DNA from: Campylobacteraceae bacterium
GTDB taxonomy: Bacteria > Campylobacterota > Campylobacteria > Campylobacterales > BB28
DNA: 38,660 bases
Assembly (NCBI GenBank): GCA_016744535.1
Contig: JADGEE010000017.1
Location: forward strand, 1 to 38,660
Reading direction: 5' to 3'
Part shown: in pieces, positions 24,569-31,879 of the stretch
How the letters are laid out: every line of letters starts with the position of its first letter
Numbering within the stretch: position 1 is the first letter of the stretch
Notes under the pieces: generated by a model
The model's database searches: none
Told to the model about the DNA's origin: nothing
Seen by the model: only the letters and a program-made list of their open reading frames with translations
Position numbers and translations under genes: made by a program

Positions 24569-25048
24569 TTATTTATTTATTTTTCCAACTTCTTCATAAA
24601 GTTCTATAAATTTATCATAAGCATCTTTCGCACTTTTAGATAACTCATCATCAGTAAAGACATTAGAATTTAATTTTTTATATTTTCCTATCATAATTTC
24701 ACAAATCATTTTAACTCTTATTCTATCAGCTTTTGTTATTTCATCTTGTTCAGCAATCTCTCCTATATCAATTAAATACTCATTTGCCTCATCTATATAT
24801 TTTAAAAACTTTAGTGATAATTTACTTTGAGTTAATATTGTAAAAGCTAATTTATTATATCTATCTTTATCTAATGCATTTTGAGCTAAAGTTGATGATT
24901 CTTCAAAATCTCCCATCATATAGTAAAATTTAGCTGATAGAGCATCTTGATAAGATGAGTTAAATATAAAGTAAATTACCATAAATCCCATTATAAATAG
25001 TGATACACCACTCACAATAACTCTTGAAAAAGTTTTATTTGATAGCAT
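24569..25048 (-). CDS. Membrane-anchored helical (TPR-like) protein
   Basis: A 159-residue protein with one N-terminal membrane helix (about 9-31) followed by an all-helical domain. AKFYYMMGDFEESSTLAQNALDKDRYNKLAFTI has the spacing of a TPR repeat, and the rest continues as paired helices. Its active side is probably periplasmic. No catalytic motif is visible. It overlaps the DUF374 acyltransferase gene by 14 bases, and that tight link (acyltransferase then anchored TPR protein) suggests a shared envelope role, but I do not recognise a named family. Confidence 0.6.
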   Translation of the reverse strand: MLSNKTFSRVIVSGVSLFIMGFMVIYFIFNSSYQDALSAKFYYMMGDFEESSTLAQNALDKDRYNKLAFTILTQSKLSLKFLKYIDEANEYLIDIGEIAEQDEITKADRIRVKMICEIMIGKYKKLNSNVFTDDELSKSAKDAYDKFIELYEEVGKINK

Positions 25049-25655
25049 TTTTTAAAAGCCTCTCTCTTATATAAATTTTAGCTTCTGCATCACTTAAGTG
25101 ATTGATACTAAATGGCTCACTAGCAAAAAATTCAATTGTAGAGAATGGTTTAGGAATTATAAATCTATCCCAGCTTTTAAATTGCCAATACTTATCAGGC
25201 TTATAATTAAAAGTAACTATTTTAGCATTACTCTTTCTTGCCATTGCTACAATTCCATTTGCGACGGAGTGTCTGGGTCCTTTTGGACCATCAGGAGAGA
25301 GAGCAACATCTGAACCTTCTCTTAATCTTTTAATTGCAAGTAAAAGCACTCTTACAGCACCTTTTCTACTTGAGCCTCGAATTGAGTTAAATTTAAAAAA
25401 TTTAATTAATTTTGAAATTGCTTCACCATCGGAATGTTCACTTATCATCGCATATACACTTTTGTTTCTAACTTTTTTATATAAAAACGGTTGCATTAAA
25501 AGTTCTCCGTGCCATAGTGCAATAATTAGTGGCTCATCTGGTAAAGTATTAGGAGTAAAAAATTTTTTTTTAGAGGTAAAGTAGATAAATTTTATTAAAA
25601 AATATCCAATAATAGGTAGTAAAAGAGTTGAAACTCTTTTTTTAATTGCTTTAAT
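25035..25655 (-). CDS. DUF374 lysophospholipid acyltransferase-like protein, ATT start
   Basis: DUF374 proteins belong to the acyltransferase superfamily and probably acylate a lipid at the inner membrane. The first ATG in frame (25496) would remove the N-terminal membrane segment and the catalytic WHG block. The frame continues upstream through LWHGELLMQPF, DEPLIIA and the helix LLLPIIGYFLIKFIYF, in good agreement with DUF374 proteins. An in-frame TGA precedes it, and no ATG, GTG or TTG lies between. AAAGG (25667-25663) stands 7 bases before an ATT at 25655, 2 bases after the miaB stop, which I take as the start (206 residues). SPDGPKGPRHSVANGIVAMA and the C-terminal KYWQFKSWDRF are typical. 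It overlaps the TPR-like gene by 14 bases. Confidence 0.8.
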   Translation of the reverse strand: MKAIKKRVSTLLLPIIGYFLIKFIYFTSKKKFFTPNTLPDEPLIIALWHGELLMQPFLYKKVRNKSVYAMISEHSDGEAISKLIKFFKFNSIRGSSRKGAVRVLLLAIKRLREGSDVALSPDGPKGPRHSVANGIVAMARKSNAKIVTFNYKPDKYWQFKSWDRFIIPKPFSTIEFFASEPFSINHLSDAEAKIYIRERLLKNAIK

Positions 25656-25657
25656 AT

Positions 25658-26953
25658 TTAAGCCTTTAGTATAGCTTCAAGTGAGTGTCTATGTGAAGTT
25701 GTAATTTTAACTTTGCCAAACTCTCCAATTAAATTTGAATTATCTGATTTAACTTTTACTAAATAGTTATTATTACTTCTTCCAACTAAATAACCACTAT
25801 CATTTAAATGCTCAAATAAGACTATATACTCTTTTGAGATTTTTGACGCATTCACTTTATCTACTATGGTATCATTTAAATTTTGTAAATAAGTCAATCT
25901 TTGACTTGCTATCTCTTTAGTAATCTGATTAGTAAAATTCTCAGCCTCTGTATTTGGACGAGATGAGTAGACAAAGCTAAATATTTGAGAAAATTCAACT
26001 TGTTTCATGACATCAATTGTATCTAAGAAATCATCTTCACTTTCATTTGGAAAACCAACAATAATATCAGTACTAATTGCAACTTCAGGTGAAGCCTTTT
26101 TTAATTTAAATGCTCTATCTAAAAACCACTCTTTAGTATAACCTCTTTTCATCTCTTTTAAGAGTTTAGTTGAGCCACTTTGCAAAGGCATATGCATAGA
26201 TTTTGCTATTTTTTGATTTTTACTAAACTCATCAATAAATTCATCATCCATGTGAAGTGGGTGAGGAGATGTAAATCTAACTCTCTCAATCCCATTTACT
26301 TCACTAACTCTATTTAATAATTCAGTGAAATTTATTTTATCTTTACTTTGAGAAAATCTTCTACCATAATTATTTACATTTTGTCCTAAGAGTAAAATCT
26401 CTTTAGCTCCGCTATCAACAGCTCTTTTTACTTCATCAATAATAAGTTTTGGTGGAATTGAAACTTCCTCACCACGAGTAGAGGGAACTATACAAAAGGT
26501 ACATTTTTTATCACAACCGATAGATATATTTATATTTGCTTTTAAATTATTTGAGCGAAAATCCTTAAATGGATATGTAGATTCATCATAGTTTATATCA
26601 ATTTCAACAGATTTTGGAGTATTTATAACTTTTGATATTTTTGAAATATTTCTAGCACCCAGTACAAAATCAACAAAAGGGGCTTTTTTTAAAATCTCTT
26701 CTCCTAAGTGACTTGCAGTACATCCACAAACACCTATTTTTGCATTCTCTTTTTTCTTTTTATTAAATTGTCCTAATTCACTAAATAATTTATGAACAGG
26801 TTTTTCTCTAACACTACAAGTGTTTATTAAAATTAAATCAGCTTCTTTGAAATCTTTAGTAGGAGAGTAAGAGTGGCTAAGTTCAGCTATGATATGTTCA
26901 CTATCTCGAACATTCATAGCACAACCTAGAGTTTCAATGAAAATTTTTTTCAT
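25658..26953 (-). CDS. miaB: tRNA-2-methylthio-N6-dimethylallyladenosine synthase MiaB
   Basis: MiaB is a radical SAM methylthiotransferase that methylthiolates i6A37 in tRNAs reading UNN codons. The 431-residue enzyme has the MTTase domain with three iron-sulfur Cys (Cys11, Cys46, Cys78), the radical SAM motif GCDKKCTFC (Cys147, 151, 154), the SxHxPLQSGS-like [14 protein letters not shown] motif and a C-terminal TRAM domain. Its start overlaps the HP0268-like gene by 4 bases, and the acyltransferase gene begins 2 bases after its stop. No miaA lies in the window. Confidence 0.96.
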   Translation of the reverse strand: MKKIFIETLGCAMNVRDSEHIIAELSHSYSPTKDFKEADLILINTCSVREKPVHKLFSELGQFNKKKKENAKIGVCGCTASHLGEEILKKAPFVDFVLGARNISKISKVINTPKSVEIDINYDESTYPFKDFRSNNLKANINISIGCDKKCTFCIVPSTRGEEVSIPPKLIIDEVKRAVDSGAKEILLLGQNVNNYGRRFSQSKDKINFTELLNRVSEVNGIERVRFTSPHPLHMDDEFIDEFSKNQKIAKSMHMPLQSGSTKLLKEMKRGYTKEWFLDRAFKLKKASPEVAISTDIIVGFPNESEDDFLDTIDVMKQVEFSQIFSFVYSSRPNTEAENFTNQITKEIASQRLTYLQNLNDTIVDKVNASKISKEYIVLFEHLNDSGYLVGRSNNNYLVKVKSDNSNLIGEFGKVKITTSHRHSLEAILKA

Positions 26954-27192
26954 AAAATATGCACTTCATACATATAATTACCCTCATCAAGTCCATATTT
27001 TACATCTCTAAAATATACACTATATCCTAAATTTTCAAAATACTCTACAAATTCAATCATTGTTTTATGAGAGTTTTCTCTATCAAAATATAAAATTTTT
27101 TGACCATCTTTTTTTACATTTTCAACTAGTTCATCTAATTGAATTGTTTTTGGAGTCTCATTTAACTCTTTTCTTGCTATTTTTAGTTCCAT
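26950..27192 (-). CDS. HP0268-family small protein (putative nuclease)
   Basis: An 80-residue protein similar to Helicobacter pylori HP0268, for which endonuclease activity was reported. The alternating pattern [30 protein letters not shown] and YMYEVHIL matches the family. I choose the ATG at 27192: TAGGAGTAAAT lies just before it, while an in-frame ATG 5 codons upstream would put that ribosome site inside the coding sequence. It overlaps miaB by 4 bases and seems to lead the miaB operon. The family is typical of Campylobacterota. Confidence 0.8.
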   Translation of the reverse strand: MELKIARKELNETPKTIQLDELVENVKKDGQKILYFDRENSHKTMIEFVEYFENLGYSVYFRDVKYGLDEGNYMYEVHIL

Positions 27193-27305
27193 ATTTACTC
27201 CTATCACAAATTTATAATTATAAAATAAAAATACCTGCGATTATATCATAGAGAGACTTAAAAGCTTTTGGATAGGTCTAAAACTTTATAATTAAACTTA
27301 ATTAT

Positions 27306-27346
27306 CACTAAAAAGTCACAATTTATATAAAATTTGCTAAAATAAA
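27306..27346 (+). repeat. 41-bp repeat upstream of the first recombinase gene (copy 1)
   Basis: This copy begins CACTAAAAAGTCACA and continues with a TTTATATAA arm, an AATTTGC spacer and a TAAAATAAA arm. It matches copy 2 (28384-28424) at 37 of 41 bases. It contains an extended -10-like TGCTAAAAT (27335-27343) and lies 29 bases before the TTG start, so it may be the promoter. The two arms are an imperfect inverted repeat (7 of 9). Confidence 0.75.
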
Positions 27347-27375
27347 ATAAAAGCTTTATTAAGAAAGGTGCTGTT

Positions 27376-28305
27376 TTGAAAATTGAAAAAGCGATGGAAG
27401 ATTTTATATCTCACTCTATTTATGAAAAAAGTTTAAGTCCTAAAACTATAAAGGCTTATAAGATAGATTTAAACCAATTTCAACTATTTATTAAGGATGA
27501 GGATATTCAAAACTTACAAGATATTGATAAAAATATTTTGAGAAAATTTTTGAAACATATCTCAAATGCAAAACCAAAAACTATTAAAAGAAAGATTACA
27601 GTTATAAAAATAATGTTTAATTATTTTGAGTTTGAAGATATTATTATGGTAAACCCATTTAGAAAAATGAAGATAAATATAAAAGAGACTAAAGAGTTAC
27701 CAAAAATTGCAGATTTAAAAGAGACTAAAAAACTCTTATCTTATCTATATAAAAAAAAGAGTAGTTATGACAATAGAGAAGTTCCTAGTTATAAAGCTTT
27801 AGTTAGAGATATTGCAATAATAGAAGTTTTATTCTCAACAGGAGCTAGAGTTTTTGAAGTATGCGAACTTCCAAAAAAAAATATGAGTTTTTCAAAATGG
27901 AGTGTAGTATTCTTTGGTAAAGGCTCAAAAGAACGCTCTATTCCAATAGTACATAATGAAGTAAAAGAGATTTTAAAAGAGTATGCAAATTTATTTAAAG
28001 ATGAATTAGAAAATAACGATTACTTTTTTATAAATCGTATTAATAATAAAATTTCAGATCAATCTGTGAGATTTATGTTAAAAAAACACTCAATGAAGGC
28101 AAATTTAAAAGAGGTTTTAACTCCTCATATGTTTAGACACTCTCTTGCTACAACACTTCTTGAAAAAGGAGTTGATATTCGATATATTCAACATATTTTG
28201 GGTCATAGCTCAATATCTACTACTGAAATTTATACAAAAGTTTCAGATAAAATTCAAAGAAAAATTTTATTAAAACATCCTAGAAAAAATTTTATAGATG
28301 AATAG
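27376..28305 (+). CDS. Tyrosine recombinase, Xer-like (copy 1)
   Basis: A 309-residue site-specific recombinase of XerC/XerD-like length. It has an N-terminal SAM-like DNA-binding domain (about 1-90, LSPKTIKAYKIDLNQFQLFI) and a C-terminal catalytic domain. The full active set is present: Arg158 (TGARVFEVCEL), Lys182 (GKGSKERSIP), His251 and Arg254 (HMFRH), His277 (LGHSS) and Tyr286 (IYTK). The start is TTG with AAAGG upstream. No phage or transposon genes flank it, so a chromosome-dimer-resolution (Xer) role is possible; it is shorter than H. pylori XerH (about 360). It is duplicated by the next gene, about 77% identical without gaps across about 307 residues. Confidence 0.9.
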   Translation: MKIEKAMEDFISHSIYEKSLSPKTIKAYKIDLNQFQLFIKDEDIQNLQDIDKNILRKFLKHISNAKPKTIKRKITVIKIMFNYFEFEDIIMVNPFRKMKINIKETKELPKIADLKETKKLLSYLYKKKSSYDNREVPSYKALVRDIAIIEVLFSTGARVFEVCELPKKNMSFSKWSVVFFGKGSKERSIPIVHNEVKEILKEYANLFKDELENNDYFFINRINNKISDQSVRFMLKKHSMKANLKEVLTPHMFRHSLATTLLEKGVDIRYIQHILGHSSISTTEIYTKVSDKIQRKILLKHPRKNFIDE

Positions 28306-28343
28306 ATGTGTATTTAAGAGTAGTAAAGCTAATATTATTAACA

Positions 28344-28373
28344 AGGGAACTATATAAATCTATAAAGTTCCCT
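28344..28373 (+). terminator. Hairpin between the two recombinase genes
   Basis: AGGGAACT (28344-28351) pairs with AGTTCCCT (28366-28373), then one mismatch and 4 more pairs around loop AATC. It is the most GC-rich stem in this region and lies 39 bases after the first recombinase stop. There is no T-run after it, so it is a terminator-like or RNA-stability hairpin rather than a proven terminator. Confidence 0.45.
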
Positions 28374-28383
28374 ACTTAAAGTT

Positions 28384-28424
28384 CACTAAAAAGTCACATT
28401 TTATATTAAATTTGATAATATAAA
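28384..28424 (+). repeat. 41-bp repeat upstream of the second recombinase gene (copy 2), with perfect inverted arms
   Basis: This copy begins CACTAAAAAGTCACA. TTTATATTA (28400-28408), spacer AATTTGA (7 bases) and TAATATAAA (28416-28424) form a perfect 9-bp inverted repeat. The layout resembles the arms and short core of a Xer/dif-type site, but it also contains an extended -10-like TGATAATAT (28413-28421), so a promoter with operator is equally possible. It lies 26 bases before the second recombinase ATG. Confidence 0.7.
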
Positions 28425-28450
28425 TAAAAAAAATTATAAGGGTTATTGTA

Positions 28451-29398
28451 ATGAAAATTGAAAAAGCGATAGAAGAGTTTATATCTAACTCTATGTATGA
28501 AAAAAAATTAAATCCAAAGACTATAAAGGCTTATAAAATAGATTTAAATCAATTTCAACTATTTATTAAAACTCAAAATATTCAAAGTTTAAAAGATATT
28601 GATAAAAATGTTTTAAAAAAATTTTTGGGACATATTTCACACGCAAAACCAAAAACTATTAAAAGAAAAGTTACAGTTATAAAAACTATGTTTAACTATT
28701 TTGAGTTTAAAGATACTATTGTAGTAAACCCTTTTAGAAAAATGAAAATAAACATAGAAGAGGCTAACGAGTTACCAAAAACTGCTGATTTAAATGAAGT
28801 AAAAAAATTATTATCTTATTTATATGCAAAAAAGAGAGACTTTTCTAATAAAGAAGTTTATAGTTATAAAGCATTAGTTAGAGATATTGCAATAATAGAG
28901 ATGCTTTTTTCAACAGGGGCTAGAGTATTTGAAATATGTGAACTTACACAAGAAGATGTAAATCTTTCAAAGTGGAATATAAAATTTTTTAGTAAAAGTT
29001 CAAAAGAACGCTCTATTCAAATAGTTCATGATGAGGTGAAAGATATTTTAAAAGAGTATGCAACTTTATTTAAATATGAATTAGAAAATAGTGAATATTT
29101 TTTTATAAATAGAATTAATAATGGAATTTCAGATCAATCTATTAGATTTATGTTAAAAAAACACTCTATTGATGCAAATTTAAAACAAGTTTTAACTCCT
29201 CATATGTTTAGACATACTTTGGCTACACTACTTCTTGAACAAGGTGTTGATGTTAGACATATTCAAGATATTTTAGGACATAGCTCAATTTCTACTACTG
29301 AAATGTATACAAAAATTACAGATAAAACTCAAAAAAAAGTTTTACTAAAACATCCTCGAAAAAACTTTATAGTTACTGATAATATAGAAAACACTTAA
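28451..29398 (+). CDS. Tyrosine recombinase, Xer-like (copy 2)
   Basis: This 315-residue paralogue of the preceding gene is identical in layout, with Arg158, Lys182, His251, Arg254, His277 and Tyr286 all conserved. The beta-hairpin that presents the lysine has changed from GKGSKERSIP to SKSSKERSIQ, losing both glycines, and two Cys-flanking segments have diverged. Identity to copy 1 is about 77% over about 307 gap-free residues (counted by hand); divergence is spread across the protein, as expected for an old rather than recent duplication. The ORF is intact. The two could act as a XerC/XerD-like heterodimer or have separate sites. Confidence 0.9.
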   Translation: MKIEKAIEEFISNSMYEKKLNPKTIKAYKIDLNQFQLFIKTQNIQSLKDIDKNVLKKFLGHISHAKPKTIKRKVTVIKTMFNYFEFKDTIVVNPFRKMKINIEEANELPKTADLNEVKKLLSYLYAKKRDFSNKEVYSYKALVRDIAIIEMLFSTGARVFEICELTQEDVNLSKWNIKFFSKSSKERSIQIVHDEVKDILKEYATLFKYELENSEYFFINRINNGISDQSIRFMLKKHSIDANLKQVLTPHMFRHTLATLLLEQGVDVRHIQDILGHSSISTTEMYTKITDKTQKKVLLKHPRKNFIVTDNIENT

Positions 29399-29403
29399 TC
29401 AAA

Positions 29404-29440
29404 AAGTCATTTTTTTTTACTATAATTAAAAAAATGACTT
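29404..29440. repeat. 37-bp palindrome upstream of glgA, enclosing a -10 box
   Basis: AAGTCATTTTTTT (29404-29416) and AAAAAAATGACTT (29428-29440) are a perfect 13-bp inverted repeat with an 11-base centre containing TATAAT (29421-29426), a plausible -10 for glgA. The palindrome could end transcription of the second recombinase or be an operator. Its AAAAAGTCA (29401-29409) repeats the motif at 27310 and 28388. Confidence 0.55.
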
Positions 29441-29458
29441 AAAACTTAAAGGTTTAAT

Positions 29459-30934
29459 ATGAAAGTGTTAATAGTGAGCTCAGAAGTTTATCCATTTGCA
29501 AAAACTGGTGGTTTAGCCGATGTAATTGGGGCTTTACCAAAAGAGTTAAAAAATCAAAACATTGATGTTAGAGTTGTAATGCCACTATATTCAATTATAG
29601 ATAAGAAAAAATATAACTTAAAACCACTAGAGGGTGCTTTGGGTGTACCGCTTGGTATAATGGGTGAGCTTTGGTGCGAAGTTTATGAAGCTAAATTACC
29701 AAATTCAAATGTATTAATTTATTTTATTGAGTATGAAGCTTTTTTTAATAGAGATGGAATTTATAATGATAAAAATGGAGATGGGTTTTTAGATAATGCT
29801 ACTAGATTTATATTTTTTTCTCGTGCCTCTTTACAACTTAGCAAAAAACTTCACTTTAAACCTAATGTAATTCATATTAATGATTGGCAAAGTGCTCCTG
29901 TTACCACTTTTCTAAACTCTATTTATAAATATGATGAGTATTTTAGAGATACAGCCTCACTATTATCAATTCATAATATGCAGTATCAAGGAAACTTTGA
30001 TAAGAGAGTTATGGATATTTTAAGTGTAGGGTGGGAGCATTTCAACTCTTGGGAGTTAGAGTATTACGATAGAGTAAATTTATTAAAAGGTGCAATTTAT
30101 ACAGCAAATATTATAACAACTGTAAGTAAAAAATATGCCCACGAGATACAGAGTAGTGATTTTGGATATATGCTTGATGGTGTCATAAGAGATAGAAATA
30201 GAGATACTTTTGGAGTTTTAAATGGAGTTGATTATCAAGAGTGGAATCCAAAAACAGATAAATATTTAAAAGTAAATTATAGAGTAAATAACTTATATGG
30301 TAAAATCGCTTGTAAAGAAGATTTGCAAACTATCTTTAGATTAGAAATAAATAAAAATATCCCAATAATAGGAATGGTTACAAGATTGGTTGAGCAAAAA
30401 GGGATTGATATTGTAAAAAATATAATTGAGAGAGTCTTAAATTTAAATATTCAAATTATATTAATTGGAAGCGGTGATTCTTACTATCAAGAGTTTTTCA
30501 AAAATTTAGCCAATAAAAGAGTAAATTTTAAATGCTTTATCGGTTATAGTGATGAGTTAGCACATAAAGTTGAGGCTGGAAGTGATTTTTTCTTAATGCC
30601 ATCACGATTTGAGCCTTGTGGGCTTAATCAAATGTATAGCTTAAAATATGGAACACTTCCAATAGTCAGAGCAGTTGGTGGACTGGAAGATACAATTGAA
30701 AATTTTAATGAAACAACAAATACTGGAGATGGTTTTAAATTTTATGATTTAAATGAAGATTCTCTTTATAATACAATAGGTTGGGCTTTACATACTTATT
30801 ACAATAATAAAAATGGTATGAGAAGTTTAATCCAAAATGCAATGATTAAAGAGTTTAGTTGGGAAAAATCAGCAAAAGAGTATATAAAACTTTATGAGTT
30901 AGCAATTCAAAAAAAAATTAGTAAAAATTTATAA
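29459..30934 (+). CDS. glgA: Glycogen synthase GlgA
   Basis: GlgA extends alpha-1,4-glucan from ADP-glucose. The 491-residue GT5 enzyme starts MKVLIVSSEVYPFAKTGGLADV with the nucleotide-sugar-binding KTGGL at 15-19. HINDWQSAPVT, GYMLDGV, the GVLNGVDYQEWNP block, MVTRLVEQKGIDI and PSRFEPCGLNQMYSLKYGT follow in normal order. It heads a run with a dehydrogenase and a flavoprotein (12 bases, then an 8-base overlap). No glgC or glgB lies in the window. Confidence 0.95.
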   Translation: MKVLIVSSEVYPFAKTGGLADVIGALPKELKNQNIDVRVVMPLYSIIDKKKYNLKPLEGALGVPLGIMGELWCEVYEAKLPNSNVLIYFIEYEAFFNRDGIYNDKNGDGFLDNATRFIFFSRASLQLSKKLHFKPNVIHINDWQSAPVTTFLNSIYKYDEYFRDTASLLSIHNMQYQGNFDKRVMDILSVGWEHFNSWELEYYDRVNLLKGAIYTANIITTVSKKYAHEIQSSDFGYMLDGVIRDRNRDTFGVLNGVDYQEWNPKTDKYLKVNYRVNNLYGKIACKEDLQTIFRLEINKNIPIIGMVTRLVEQKGIDIVKNIIERVLNLNIQIILIGSGDSYYQEFFKNLANKRVNFKCFIGYSDELAHKVEAGSDFFLMPSRFEPCGLNQMYSLKYGTLPIVRAVGGLEDTIENFNETTNTGDGFKFYDLNEDSLYNTIGWALHTYYNNKNGMRSLIQNAMIKEFSWEKSAKEYIKLYELAIQKKISKNL

Positions 30935-30946
30935 GGAATATGTAAA

Positions 30947-31879
30947 ATGAAAATAGCAATTTTAGACGCAAAAACTTTGGGAAAAGATGTCTCTTTAGAT
31001 GAATTTAATAAATTGGGTGAGTTATCTATTTATGATGTTACAAAACCAAATGAGACAAAAAGACGATTAGAAGATATTGATATTGTAGTTACAAATAAAG
31101 TTGTAATTGATAAAGAGATGATGGATTGTTCTAATAAATTAAAATTGATATGTGTAGCTGCTACTGGAATGAATAACATAGATTTAGAGTATGCAAAAGA
31201 GAAGGGAATTATTGTTAAAAATATAGCTGGTTATTCAACAGCTAGTGTTGTTCAACTTACTTTTTCTATGGCTTTTTATCTAATGGGTCATTTAAAATAT
31301 TATGATAATTATGTAAAAGATAAAAAATGGGAAGATAGTGATATATTTACTCATTTAGGTAGAGCATTTTTTGAATTAAAAGGTAAAAAATGGGGAGTTA
31401 TAGGTCTTGGAACAATTGGGATTGAGGTTGCAAATATTGCTAAAGCTTTTGGTTGTGAAGTTGAATATTACTCTAGTAGTGGAAAAAACCATAATCCAAA
31501 CTTTAAAAGAGTTGGTTTAGATAAACTCTTAAAAGAGTCTGATGTTATCTCTATTCACGCACCGTTAAATATTGATACAAAAAATTTACTAAATTTTGAA
31601 AATTTACAATTTTTAAAAGATGGAGCAATACTTCTTAATTTAGGTAGAGGTGGAATTATTAATGAGCTTGATTTAGCAAAAGCAATTGATTCAAAAAATA
31701 TTTTTGTAGGACTTGATGTGCTTGAACACGAACCAATAAAAGGGTATCATCCATTAAATATAGTTGAAAATAGAGATAAATTATTTATAACTCCTCATAT
31801 AGGTTGGGCTAGTTATGAAGCAAGAGTTAGATTAGTTGATGGGATTATTAAAAATATTCAAGAGTTTTTAAATGGATAA
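30947..31879 (+). CDS. D-2-hydroxyacid dehydrogenase
   Basis: This 310-residue member of the D-isomer-specific 2-hydroxyacid dehydrogenase family (HprA/glycerate dehydrogenase-like) has the Rossmann GLGTIG at 153-158, Arg234 (NLGRGGIIN), Glu262 (EHEP) and His284 (TPHIGW) as catalytic residues. The nucleotide-binding strand ends YYSSSGKN with Ser in place of the usual Asp or Glu, so NADPH may be accepted; this is an inference. The likely reaction is reversible reduction of a 2-oxo acid such as hydroxypyruvate or glyoxylate. It overlaps the flavoprotein gene by 8 bases. Confidence 0.88.
   Translation: MKIAILDAKTLGKDVSLDEFNKLGELSIYDVTKPNETKRRLEDIDIVVTNKVVIDKEMMDCSNKLKLICVAATGMNNIDLEYAKEKGIIVKNIAGYSTASVVQLTFSMAFYLMGHLKYYDNYVKDKKWEDSDIFTHLGRAFFELKGKKWGVIGLGTIGIEVANIAKAFGCEVEYYSSSGKNHNPNFKRVGLDKLLKESDVISIHAPLNIDTKNLLNFENLQFLKDGAILLNLGRGGIINELDLAKAIDSKNIFVGLDVLEHEPIKGYHPLNIVENRDKLFITPHIGWASYEARVRLVDGIIKNIQEFLNG

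Noticed and set aside
25558-25575. Run of A and T in the DUF374 gene as a phase-variable tract
   Set aside because: The frame is open across it and phase-variable genes in this phylum mostly use G runs; short A runs are expected at this base composition.
27060-27251. 63-codon ORF opposite the HP0268-like gene
   Set aside because: It is antisense to a family member with a good ribosome site and looks like noise.
27376-29398. Prophage or integrative element integrases, or XerH
   Set aside because: No phage, tRNA or mobilisation genes flank them, both are in a housekeeping context, and they are about 50 residues shorter than XerH, so I left the role open.
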